Shown piece after piece: positions 54,395 to 63,003 of a stretch of DNA of 64,000 bases. Position 1 is the stretch's first letter. Each line of letters starts with the position of its first letter. Made by a program: the position numbers and the translations under genes. Source of the DNA: Solibacillus cecembensis (GTDB lineage: Bacteria > Bacillota > Bacilli > Bacillales_A > Planococcaceae). The stretch lies in contig NZ_LMBZ01000001.1 in assembly GCF_001439635.1 (NCBI RefSeq), forward strand, positions 264,339 through 328,338. The letters are read 5' to 3'. Under the pieces are notes generated by a model that worked only from the letters and a program-made list of their open reading frames with translations, was not told the DNA's origin and searched no databases.

Positions 54395-57037
54395 TTGAAT
54401 AAATATTCATATAATTTACATATTAACAAAAAACACCTTGATAAGAAATATATGATGTATACAAAAACGGAATTAATGGAGATGACAACTTTTCAGTTGA
54501 GAAATATATGTTATAAAGAAAAGCTTGTCACAGGTCTGATTAATAATCTTACAAGAGATATGTTAATTTCGACAATATTAAAATACCGAAGTATTGATGA
54601 TACTTTCCTTATTTTAGAGAAAAAGGAAGGTGGTTTCGACCGAGTAGAAGCAGCATTAAAAAAACATTTAAAAACTGTGCTCTCAGATAATGGAGAAATC
54701 AAGGTCCCCGCAAAAATGAGTATCTATAAAGGCATGAAGATAGATAAAGCTGACCAATATTATGTAGAAACCGGTGGTCGACTTGTGGAATCGAATGTAT
54801 TACTAATTAATGAAGAACTTGAATTGTGCGGAATCCTTAATCTATTAAGAAATCATCAAAACCCTAATCTTTTTTATCTTACAGCTGATCAAGAAATAGG
54901 GATTAGAGAGACGACAAATAAGAGTTATAGTTTTGTTTTCTTAAGAAAGCAGGATTCGGAGTACATATATAAAACATACTATCAGGAGAATCCACTTCCA
55001 CCTACTAATCTTCACTATTATAAAATTCCCATACCGGATTTAGAGATCAAGCAGTTAGAAACAACAAATGCAATTCTTGCCATTGATTTTGGTACAACAA
55101 ATACGACGGCTGGTGCTTATTTGGATAGTGATTATGTTTCCTCACCATGCAGCCATGATTTATTAAATCAAAGAATCCATTTAAATAGCATTAACTTTGT
55201 ATCCTTTCAAGATCCGATGAATGAGGACGAATGGATAGAAGTAGTGCCGACCGTTATGAGCGTATCAGATTGCTCGAATCCCGATCAAGTAAGCTATTAT
55301 TATGGCTATGAAGCATTAAAAATTATGAAAAAAAATAGCTATACAAGTCTTGCTACAAAATTTCAAAGTATAAAAAGATGGGTCAATAATTACGATAAGC
55401 TGGAAGAAATTATTGATGGGCATGGGAACACGGCACTCGTTCCAAGAAGTCAAATTTTACGAGAATTCATACTGTATATTATTCGGATGGCAGAGCACCA
55501 GTTAAAATGCCGTTTCAAACATATACATATTTCAAGTCCAGTCAAGCTAAAGACGCAATTTATTAATATGTTCAATGATATTTTACCTGAATATGAGATT
55601 GAGTCTGAGTATGCCCTCGATGAAGGGATGGCGGTCCTTTATAATACGATTGCCAATCAAATAGAGAATAATAGTTTTCTTGATGGTAAAGAGTATAAAG
55701 CACTCGTCATTGATTGTGGAGGAGGAACAACGGATCTTTCCTCTTGTAAATTCCGTATAGAGGATGGGCATATCTCTTATAAAATAGATATTAATACGAC
55801 ATATGAAAATGGAGATACAAATTTTGGCGGAAACAACATTACATATCGTATTTTTCAATTCATGAAAATTGTTTTTGCCAATTATTATAGTCGTGGAAAA
55901 AAAGCATATGACATTGATGTAATAATAGATATACCGAGTAAAGATATTTATAGACATGTAGATGAATTTGGTGTTGAAGCAGTCTATGAACAATTTGAAG
56001 CAGCCTTTGCTGAGGCAGAGCATATTATACCTACGCGTTTTAAAGAATTTGAAAATAGGACACGTGATGAATATTTACGTGTTAGAAATAATTATTATTT
56101 TTTATGGGAAATGGCTGAAGGGATGAAGAAAGAGTTCTTTAGGAAGACGGGTATTCTAAGAAGTCGATTCTATTCAGAAAATGATTTAGATCATGACAGT
56201 GATATAAACGTGACAACTGTTGAACATTGGTATTTGTCGCTATGGGAAAATGGCCAATTCAAAGATGTATATGATTATCCAAATGTTTTTTTCAACATTA
56301 AAGAAATCAATCATCTAATAAAGGCTGATATTTACGATATAGTAAGGATATTTTTAGAAGAGTTTTATGAGAACGGAGAACTCGCTGAATATTCTATCAT
56401 TAAACTGACTGGTCAATCATGTAAGATCGATGCGTTTAGAGAAGCGTTAAAGGAATTTGTACCTGGACGTAGTATTGAGTTTAGACAAAAGGCCGATGAT
56501 TTCGGAAAAGTAGCAGAATTGAAGCTTGCATGTTTAAGAGGTGCGTTACGTTATCTGAATGCGAAAAAATTTGGCACGATTGAAATGAATGTTACAAACC
56601 AGGCACCAGTTGTACCTTATGAAGTAAGTGCTTTCACACATAATCGTCAGGAAAAATTACTCATTAGTAGTTTAGAACGTCTAAATCAGATTCACGGTTC
56701 TATCTCTCGACCATGGGGAGTTATAGAAGTTGAATTTTACTTAAGGGACAGTGAATATAATACTTCGCATAAATATGTTTATTTCAATAGAAAAGAAAAT
56801 TATGTACCTGTACTTTACGAGACGATTGCATCGTATTATCAGGCTAACATTCCCCAAAATGAAACAGATTACATTAAAAATGGCGAAGTGAAATTTTTCG
56901 TTTTTGCTGAAGAAAATTGGGGATTCCATGTTGTACCTGTGGCTAGAATCGATGAACAGTTATTTTTAGGAAAAAAAGAATTTTTTGCTTTTGAACCAGA
57001 TCTATCGGAATTGGATTTCTTTGATGGATTAAAGTAG
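54395..57037 (+). CDS. Hsp70/actin-fold ATPase with extra N-terminal domain
   Basis: From about residue 230 of 880 there is an Hsp70-type ATPase: phosphate-1 LAIDFGTTNTT (229-238), connect-1 ALDEGMAVLYN, phosphate-2 VIDCGGGTTDL (438-448) and adenosine LTGQSCKIDAFRE. The first 225 residues are a novel domain; KTELMEMTTFQLRNICYKEKLVTG resembles a SAP/HeH-type helix pair. No canonical substrate-binding domain follows; the C-terminus is beta-rich and different. TTG 54395 lies eight bases after GGAGGTGG. The J-domain protein in the same operon is its likely co-chaperone, perhaps replacing ClpV. Confidence 0.85.
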   Translation: MNKYSYNLHINKKHLDKKYMMYTKTELMEMTTFQLRNICYKEKLVTGLINNLTRDMLISTILKYRSIDDTFLILEKKEGGFDRVEAALKKHLKTVLSDNGEIKVPAKMSIYKGMKIDKADQYYVETGGRLVESNVLLINEELELCGILNLLRNHQNPNLFYLTADQEIGIRETTNKSYSFVFLRKQDSEYIYKTYYQENPLPPTNLHYYKIPIPDLEIKQLETTNAILAIDFGTTNTTAGAYLDSDYVSSPCSHDLLNQRIHLNSINFVSFQDPMNEDEWIEVVPTVMSVSDCSNPDQVSYYYGYEALKIMKKNSYTSLATKFQSIKRWVNNYDKLEEIIDGHGNTALVPRSQILREFILYIIRMAEHQLKCRFKHIHISSPVKLKTQFINMFNDILPEYEIESEYALDEGMAVLYNTIANQIENNSFLDGKEYKALVIDCGGGTTDLSSCKFRIEDGHISYKIDINTTYENGDTNFGGNNITYRIFQFMKIVFANYYSRGKKAYDIDVIIDIPSKDIYRHVDEFGVEAVYEQFEAAFAEAEHIIPTRFKEFENRTRDEYLRVRNNYYFLWEMAEGMKKEFFRKTGILRSRFYSENDLDHDSDINVTTVEHWYLSLWENGQFKDVYDYPNVFFNIKEINHLIKADIYDIVRIFLEEFYENGELAEYSIIKLTGQSCKIDAFREALKEFVPGRSIEFRQKADDFGKVAELKLACLRGALRYLNAKKFGTIEMNVTNQAPVVPYEVSAFTHNRQEKLLISSLERLNQIHGSISRPWGVIEVEFYLRDSEYNTSHKYVYFNRKENYVPVLYETIASYYQANIPQNETDYIKNGEVKFFVFAEENWGFHVVPVARIDEQLFLGKKEFFAFEPDLSELDFFDGLK

Positions 57038-57084
57038 TCCGTTATATTAACCAAAAAGCAAATGAGAGAGGATGAAAGAAATAA

Positions 57085-57858
57085 TTGTTTTCCAATCAAT
57101 ATCCACTTTTTCATAAAGGGAGAATTTTAAAGCGAGAAATGTTGGAAAACTTACGAGATTACCCAAGGGACTTTCTCGATATATATTTCCAAGATTATTC
57201 AGATGGGATTATTGAGGGGGTAGAAGTTGTTATTGAGGAAGATACGCTTGTTATTACAAAAGGAATTATCAAGCATAAAAATAGACTTTATCTCCTCCTT
57301 CATAATTATGTAATTCCTTATCATGCTACCGGAAAAGAGACAATGTTAAAAATAAAGTTTCAAGAGGAAATTGTTGAGCTCGATTTTAATTGTTTTACAG
57401 CAACTATTGTACTTGATGAGTTTAGTGAAGTAGCGAGTAATGAATTAGAACTAGGTCGATTCAAATTAAAATCAGGTGCGAGGTTACGTTCAAAGCACGA
57501 AGACTTCCTTGATTTTGCAACGGAATATAACACATTCAATTACATTCATTGTCAATATGCTGGTTTTCAAAAAAGTACGTATCATCCAATCATTTTGCAA
57601 TATTTTGCAAGAGAGCTTTTAAATAATCGACCTACGAACGCCTATGATATAAGCTTTGCCTTTTCTTGTATAAATGAAGATCGAATCCAGCGTGATACGA
57701 TTTTATATTATGTAAGTAACAGATTAGGTTTGGAGTTCAAAGATTATACGAATGTGCAAATTCATAAGTATTTAAGTCGAATTTTATTAGAATCAAGTGG
57801 AAAAAAACAATCTTCAGAGCTAACTTATGGACGTTCCAAACGTATGATCGTTGATTAA
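57085..57858 (+). CDS. Candidate TssK-like baseplate protein
   Basis: The 257-residue protein opens YPLFHKGRILKREMLENLRDYPRDFLDIYF, then SDGIIEGVEVVIEEDTLVITKGIIKHKNRLYLL. This is the order seen in TssK N-terminal shell domains: a strand, G-x-x-L-x-x-x-x-L start, helix, then a G-rich strand set. It lacks the long middle and C-terminal receptor-binding parts of TssK (which is about 440 residues). TTG 57085 is the start, with GAGAGGA about 13 bases upstream. The TssK link is inference. Confidence 0.45.
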   Translation: MFSNQYPLFHKGRILKREMLENLRDYPRDFLDIYFQDYSDGIIEGVEVVIEEDTLVITKGIIKHKNRLYLLLHNYVIPYHATGKETMLKIKFQEEIVELDFNCFTATIVLDEFSEVASNELELGRFKLKSGARLRSKHEDFLDFATEYNTFNYIHCQYAGFQKSTYHPIILQYFARELLNNRPTNAYDISFAFSCINEDRIQRDTILYYVSNRLGLEFKDYTNVQIHKYLSRILLESSGKKQSSELTYGRSKRMIVD

Positions 57859-57905
57859 AAATGGTTGTTTGTTATAAAAATTCGTTAAAGAAGGTGGGGG
57901 ACAAA

Positions 57906-58553
57906 TTGAAATTTTTAGATGAAAGAATCATTGCACTAAGAAATGAGATGCGTGAAAACAATAGACCTGTTCAGGAAGAAGCGGAAGTTACTCTAAATGA
58001 ATCACAACAAGAGCTAGATATTTACCAGCCGTTTGTTGAAATTGCTGGTGAAGAAATTCAAATAATCGATCAAAGTATTCTAGATGGGAAAGTCACTTTA
58101 CGGATGCCTGAAATCTTTACAATAATGCTTCCTGAATTGGCATCTTTAAAATATCCATCTGAGCGAAGACCTAACTTGATTTATACGGATGAATCGTCAA
58201 CAATCAACCTTGCTTTTAATATGACAACACATTCAGTAACAGAGATGGAAATCGCGGAATTTCAAGAAAATATGGCAGATGTATTAGAGCAAGCACAGCC
58301 CACAGCAGAATGGCTCGACAATGATAGTAAGGAAATAGACGGGAAAAATATCGGCTTTTTCGAAATTATAACACCAGCGCTGGATGGGGATATTTATAAT
58401 TTGATGTTCTTCGCTTCGATAGATGGAAAAGCACTTATTGGGACATTCAATTGTATGGAGGAAGATGTCGAAGAGTGGCGTCCTGTTGCGCAAGCGATGA
58501 TGGATACATTGAAATTTGTTCGTAATGACATCAATGGAGGTGCAAATCTATGA
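57906..58553 (+). CDS. DcrB/DUF1795-like (EagR-type) protein
   Basis: The 215-residue protein has a polar N-terminus and, from about residue 70, a strand-helix-strand fold with MPEIFTIMLPELASLKYPSE, TMTHSVTE-like helix starts, and GKALIGTFNCMEEDVEEWRPVAQAMMDTLKF. This matches DcrB/DUF1795 proteins, the family of EagR/EagT6 chaperones that hold T6SS effectors on VgrG. It stands right before a vgrG-like gene with ATGA overlap, which fits that role. TTG 57906 is eight bases after AAGGTGG. Confidence 0.6.
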   Translation: MKFLDERIIALRNEMRENNRPVQEEAEVTLNESQQELDIYQPFVEIAGEEIQIIDQSILDGKVTLRMPEIFTIMLPELASLKYPSERRPNLIYTDESSTINLAFNMTTHSVTEMEIAEFQENMADVLEQAQPTAEWLDNDSKEIDGKNIGFFEIITPALDGDIYNLMFFASIDGKALIGTFNCMEEDVEEWRPVAQAMMDTLKFVRNDINGGANL

Positions 58554-59974
58554 GTCTCACAGTAACAGCTTATCATAATTTACAAGTGTCACCTTTTAAA
58601 CTCATACATCTGCAAGAGCTTTCGTTAACGAAGAAAATGAATGATCATGCAACACTTTGGTTCACAGGGGTTGTGCCAGAGGATGTTAAGGATAAATATG
58701 TTCAAATGACGGAAGCCAATGCTGCAATTGAGGTAAATCAGCTTGATAATGAGGGAAATCCGATTCCGTTCTTTAAAGGCGTTATTTTAGCTATTAAAGT
58801 GCGTGCTGTTAGGGGGATTTACTATCTTGAAGTTGAAGCTGCTTCAAATACGTACCACTTAGATATAAAAGAAATCAATCGTTCGTTTCAAGATAAAGAC
58901 CTAACTTATGAAGGACTATTTAAAAAAATAGGAGAACCTTACCCAGGGATTGATATTATTGATGAAGCCACTAAAGGAAGTAAGTTGGACAAGTTTACAC
59001 TGCAATATCGAGAAACAGATTGGCAATTTTTGAAACGACTCGCATCTCGTTTTAATACAGGGTTAGTTCCTGCTACGATTTTTGATAAGCCAAAGTTTTA
59101 CTTTGGAATACCTGCTGGAAGTGCAAAAGGGAAACTAGAAGATTATCACTATACAACAAGAAAAAAACTAGCTGAATATCTACTATATACAGAGAACGGT
59201 AATGAAGGCATTGAAGAAAATGATTTTATTTATTATGAGGTTGAAACGGACAAAGTTTTAAATATTGGCGATCATGTATCCTTTAGTGAACAAACCTTGT
59301 ATGTATATGAGGCTCATACATCGATGAAAGACGGGTTGCTCAAGCATATTTATACGCTATCTTCAAAAAAAGGCATGAACAAAAGTGAAGTCTTTAACCA
59401 AGCTGTTTCTGGTTTATCGCTTGAAGGAAAAGTACTAGAGGTGGCAAAAGACCATATAAAAGTCCATCTTAATATTGATAAGTCACAAGACAAATCAAAA
59501 GCGCATTGGTTTTTCTACTCGACTGTTTATACAGCGGAGGGGCATAGTGGCTGGTATTGTATGCCTGAAATCAATGATTATGTCCATGTATATTTCCCAT
59601 CGGTTAAGGAAGAAGAAGGCCTAGCGAGCAGTTCGATTCGCAAAGATTTGGAAGCCAGCAAAACGAATAAAGTAGATGACCCTTCTATTAAATATTATCG
59701 GACAGCTTTTGGTAAAGAAATTAAAATGAGTCCCACTGAAATTGTCATTACGGCACAGGATGGGGATATTTATATTCGTCTGAATGAAGACAGTGGTATT
59801 GAAATTTTCAGTAAAAAGGAAATTAAGCTGATTTCAGAAGCGGATATTTCTGTAAATGCAAGTAAGAAAATTTTTTTATCTGCAGAGGAAGAAATTTCTT
59901 TAAAATGTAAAGAAAGTAAAATAATCATGAATGGAAGTGTCGAAATCTTCGGAAAAGAAGTCAAAGCCAATTAG
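58550..59974 (+). CDS. VgrG-like spike protein
   Basis: The 474-residue protein has the gp27-like part (LTVTAYHNLQVSPF at the start, FKGVILAI, RSFQDKDLTYEGLF, ETDWQFLKRLASRFN), then an OB-like gp5 domain (LEGKVLEVAKDHIKVHL to YVHVYFPSVKE). It ends in a beta-helix-like ladder (TEIVITAQDGDIYIRL, IEIFSKKEIKLIS, KKIFLSAEEEISLK). This is the composition of VgrG and of phage late control D spikes. No extra enzymatic tail is present, so cargo is probably carried separately. A second copy follows at 63004. Confidence 0.88.
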   Translation: MSLTVTAYHNLQVSPFKLIHLQELSLTKKMNDHATLWFTGVVPEDVKDKYVQMTEANAAIEVNQLDNEGNPIPFFKGVILAIKVRAVRGIYYLEVEAASNTYHLDIKEINRSFQDKDLTYEGLFKKIGEPYPGIDIIDEATKGSKLDKFTLQYRETDWQFLKRLASRFNTGLVPATIFDKPKFYFGIPAGSAKGKLEDYHYTTRKKLAEYLLYTENGNEGIEENDFIYYEVETDKVLNIGDHVSFSEQTLYVYEAHTSMKDGLLKHIYTLSSKKGMNKSEVFNQAVSGLSLEGKVLEVAKDHIKVHLNIDKSQDKSKAHWFFYSTVYTAEGHSGWYCMPEINDYVHVYFPSVKEEEGLASSSIRKDLEASKTNKVDDPSIKYYRTAFGKEIKMSPTEIVITAQDGDIYIRLNEDSGIEIFSKKEIKLISEADISVNASKKIFLSAEEEISLKCKESKIIMNGSVEIFGKEVKAN

Positions 59975-60020
59975 TGAATGGAGTTGTAAAGTTCTTCACG
60001 AAGATAAGGGAGCGATGTAT

Positions 60021-61151
60021 ATGCAAGCTGAGGGAGTTTTACAGCATTTCTATGAAAAAGAAGTAGAAAAAAGACGGTTGAATTATTTATTGGCATTAGA
60101 AGATTTCTTTCAAGCTTCTAAAGAGGAGATTGCACAACAATTCAAAAGATCTTTTCAAAGCATTTGTCTCCAGTTGCAAAAGCAGCAGTCACAACAACAG
60201 AAGGGGGCTATAGGACATATTACCTTTTCGATGTTGCGCACGGAACTATTGGAAGGCAGTCATATTTATATAGTTGAAGGGACAGATGAGGATTGGTTTT
60301 TTGACATGCATCCCGTTCTAGCTACTTATGATGCAAACTGGGCATTTCGTTTTTTAGAACAATTCATAGAAGAGCTATATTTGTATAGTAAGACATTTAT
60401 GGGAGCGATTACGAAATCAGATATTGAACAAATCAAGATAAAAGAAGCTACTCATTTTCATCAGTATGTAATTAGCCTCGCGAGGTATGCGCTTGCTGAT
60501 ATGATTAGATGCCCAGAATACGTAGCATTGAACAGAGCTCAAACGGTAGAAATTCGTATAGGCGAGTACATGGATATAAGTGAAGCTGTTTATATTGATG
60601 ATTTCTCACAGAAGGATACGGAAGAAATCAAGATGTGGCTTAATCAAAAGCTCGAAGAAGAATATCCATATGAAGTATTTAGTCACTTAAATTTATCTTC
60701 TGGGAACTATGAAAATGTAGATTTACGCTATGCGTTTTTCCAAAAAACGAATTTATCACATAGTCAAATGCGAGATTGTCAGCTGATTGGCGCTAATTTT
60801 AAGGAGAGCCATCTAATAGAAGCAGATTTAAGTTTTAGTAGTATTTATGAAGCAGATTTTAGACAAGCAGAACTTCAAGGTGCTAGTTTCCAACAAGTAC
60901 AAGGGGCAAGTGGACTTGCTGATAGAGAGACTTGGGAAATGCCAGGATACCTTCCAGTCCGTTTTACAGGTGCAAATTTAGAAGGTGCAAATTTTGAGTT
61001 GGCAAATTTACGAGGAGCTTGTTTCTTAAACGCAAATTTAAAAAATGCGCAATTTACAGGTGCAAATTTAGAGAAAGCTATATTTTCCAAAGAAGCTAGA
61101 GAACATCTGAAGCTTGATCCATTCCAATCGGCTACCGTCATTTGGAAGTAG
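60021..61151 (+). CDS. Pentapeptide-repeat protein with unknown N-terminal domain
   Basis: Residues 1 to about 230 form an alpha/beta domain I cannot name (EGSHIYIVEGTDEDWFFDMHPV). Residues about 240-360 are pentapeptide repeats of the A(N/D)Lxx type (GNYENVDLRYAFF, GANFKESHLIEADLSF, GANLEGANFELANLRG) that build a right-handed quadrilateral beta-helix. ATG 60021 is eight bases after AAGGGAG; a longer frame overlaps the vgrG gene. Such proteins occur beside VgrG genes as adaptors in Gram-negative T6SS; here it may load or cap the spike. Confidence 0.78.
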   Translation: MQAEGVLQHFYEKEVEKRRLNYLLALEDFFQASKEEIAQQFKRSFQSICLQLQKQQSQQQKGAIGHITFSMLRTELLEGSHIYIVEGTDEDWFFDMHPVLATYDANWAFRFLEQFIEELYLYSKTFMGAITKSDIEQIKIKEATHFHQYVISLARYALADMIRCPEYVALNRAQTVEIRIGEYMDISEAVYIDDFSQKDTEEIKMWLNQKLEEEYPYEVFSHLNLSSGNYENVDLRYAFFQKTNLSHSQMRDCQLIGANFKESHLIEADLSFSSIYEADFRQAELQGASFQQVQGASGLADRETWEMPGYLPVRFTGANLEGANFELANLRGACFLNANLKNAQFTGANLEKAIFSKEAREHLKLDPFQSATVIWK

Positions 61152-61179
61152 AGATGTATTGAGAAAAGGAGGTTAAAAG

Positions 61180-61731
61180 GTGAACTATTATATCCTATCT
61201 CAGGATGACCGGATTTCAAATGTTGTAGAACCAATTGGCATATCTAAGGTGATCAAAGGAGAGTACTTAACAGAAGAAAGAATGGACGAGTTAGAAGAGC
61301 TGGATCGTCAATTCCCAATACTGGATAAAAGCACGAATGACTATATAGACTTTATTGAAAAGCCCATCGCTCTCTTATCAGACCCTATTAAAAAATTAGT
61401 AGAGAAATATGAACCACAATTACCATTCAAATCAGTAGTTTTAATGGATATGCCCAAGTTAAGTCAGGTACTCTATTGGCTTATTATCCCACCAAAATTA
61501 GCGTGTTTGTCAGCACAAACCGAGTTCCATCGGGACGGGACGTTGAAAAAGCTCGTTATTGATGAGGCGTTAGCTGCCCCGTATACTATTTTTAAAATTG
61601 AAGGTATTAGAGAAGATTATTTGATTATTAATATCGAGCTTGCAGAAAGTCTACTACGCCGAGCGTTTCGAGGTGTTCGTTTAGTAAAAGTACAAACAGA
61701 AGGTACATGGAACAAGGTGTTTAGTAGCTAA
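61180..61731 (+). CDS. Small soluble protein, Imm11/DUF1629-like
   Basis: The 183-residue protein has a mostly mixed fold (IDFIEKPIALLSDPIKKLVEKYEPQLPFKSVVLMD, YTIFKIEGIREDYLIINIELAESLLRR) that recalls DUF1629/Imm11-type immunity proteins. GTG 61180 follows GGAGG. It lies between the pentapeptide protein and the lipoprotein. It could be an adaptor or an immunity protein; a cognate toxin is not in the window. Confidence 0.5.
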   Translation: MNYYILSQDDRISNVVEPIGISKVIKGEYLTEERMDELEELDRQFPILDKSTNDYIDFIEKPIALLSDPIKKLVEKYEPQLPFKSVVLMDMPKLSQVLYWLIIPPKLACLSAQTEFHRDGTLKKLVIDEALAAPYTIFKIEGIREDYLIINIELAESLLRRAFRGVRLVKVQTEGTWNKVFSS

Positions 61732-61780
61732 AGCTTTGATGTAGAATCGTCATGGAAAATTTGAAAGCGGGGAGAGCAAT

Positions 61781-62518
61781 ATGAAAAGCAAGTGGATACC
61801 GGTAATTTTGGCAGCATTGGTACTGGCAGGCTGTGGATCTGATAGTACTGAACAAGTTAACAAAGAGGTAGACGGAGAGGTACAAGAAAGTTCAGCTAGT
61901 GCGAAAATGGATATTAGTAAATCCAATTTTTCAAAAATCTTTGCAGAGGGAACATATCCAGCTGATATTATGACGTTAGGATTAACAGCAGAATTGAGTG
62001 GGAAGATGGAAAAAATTACAGGAAAGATGCAGATGGCTATTGCTGAAAATGAAGTGTGGTACTCTGAAACTCTTGCAAGTTTGGAGGAGGGGGAAGCATT
62101 TCCTTATGACGAAAAGTTAGGATTAACGGAAGAAGAATACGAGTTTTTGCTCCAAGCTGATCAACATCTCCAATTTGGAAAAATTGGTGAAAGCGAGATT
62201 ACCATTACGAGAGTGGATGAACAGCCTACTATTCTTAATCCATCATCTGCAATTGTCAAGGAGCTAACGATTAGCGAGGATGGGAACACCATTCAAAGTG
62301 ATGTAGGTGAGCTGGCAAATGTTGAGGAAATAGTTGCTTCGGATCAGCAAACGATTACTGGAAGATGGAACGGTCATTTCTATCGGATAGGTGACGAAAA
62401 TTCACAACAAGTAGTACAAATTTCAATTGGAAAATTTGAGGATAGTGATGAGAAAATTATGTATATTGAATTATTCGAACAAGGGCAAGAGCAACAATTT
62501 GAGTTTTTTGTATTTTAA
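61781..62518 (+). CDS. Lipoprotein of the injection-system cluster
   Basis: A clear lipoprotein signal (IPVILAALVLAGCGS) precedes about 225 extracellular residues, acidic and strand-rich (GEFEDSDE-like C-terminus, HFYRIGDENSQQVVQISIGKF). The family is not recognised. A surface lipoprotein could act as anchor or cell-envelope guide for the injection machine, in the place of TssJ in Gram-negatives; that analogy is speculative. Confidence 0.7.
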   Translation: MKSKWIPVILAALVLAGCGSDSTEQVNKEVDGEVQESSASAKMDISKSNFSKIFAEGTYPADIMTLGLTAELSGKMEKITGKMQMAIAENEVWYSETLASLEEGEAFPYDEKLGLTEEEYEFLLQADQHLQFGKIGESEITITRVDEQPTILNPSSAIVKELTISEDGNTIQSDVGELANVEEIVASDQQTITGRWNGHFYRIGDENSQQVVQISIGKFEDSDEKIMYIELFEQGQEQQFEFFVF

Positions 62519-62552
62519 TAAAAAGTAAGGGATTAGAAGGGAGTGGGTAGGG

Positions 62553-62972
62553 ATGACGCAATCAGGTTCAGATGAAATGCAGACAAAAGGAAGTGACCAA
62601 AGAAGTTATGTAGTTGCTGGTGCAACGCTTTCTTGTTCCCAAGGTGACCAAACGAGTATTTTAGTGATGCCTTTAAGTCATGGTGTATATACGAAGAACA
62701 AGGCTCAAATGAACATTATGGATTTTAAGCCTTATACCAATATTCAGCCGTTTGGTTTATGTCAAACACTTGCAAATCCAGCCGTAGCCGCAGCAACAGC
62801 AGCGAATAATGGCATTCTCACACCAGTACCTTGTACACCTGTCGTGACAATGCCCTGGATAAACGGAAAAGATGATCAATTGATAGAAAAGTCTCCCGCA
62901 CTTATCAATATATGCATCAATATGTGCCTTTATAGTGGGACAATCAAAGTCGAGGATGATGGTCAGGAATAG
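62553..62972 (+). CDS. DUF4280 PAAR-like tip protein
   Basis: The 139-residue protein matches DUF4280: VVAGATLSCSQGDQTS at the start, FGLCQTLANPAV, LTPVPCTPVVTMPWINGKDD and conserved cysteines throughout. DUF4280 proteins are PAAR-like sharpening proteins that sit on VgrG-type spikes. It stands between the two vgrG-like genes. Confidence 0.85.
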   Translation: MTQSGSDEMQTKGSDQRSYVVAGATLSCSQGDQTSILVMPLSHGVYTKNKAQMNIMDFKPYTNIQPFGLCQTLANPAVAAATAANNGILTPVPCTPVVTMPWINGKDDQLIEKSPALINICINMCLYSGTIKVEDDGQE

Positions 62973-63003
62973 ACCTCATCACCTAAAGAAAGAAGGGAAT
63001 TCA

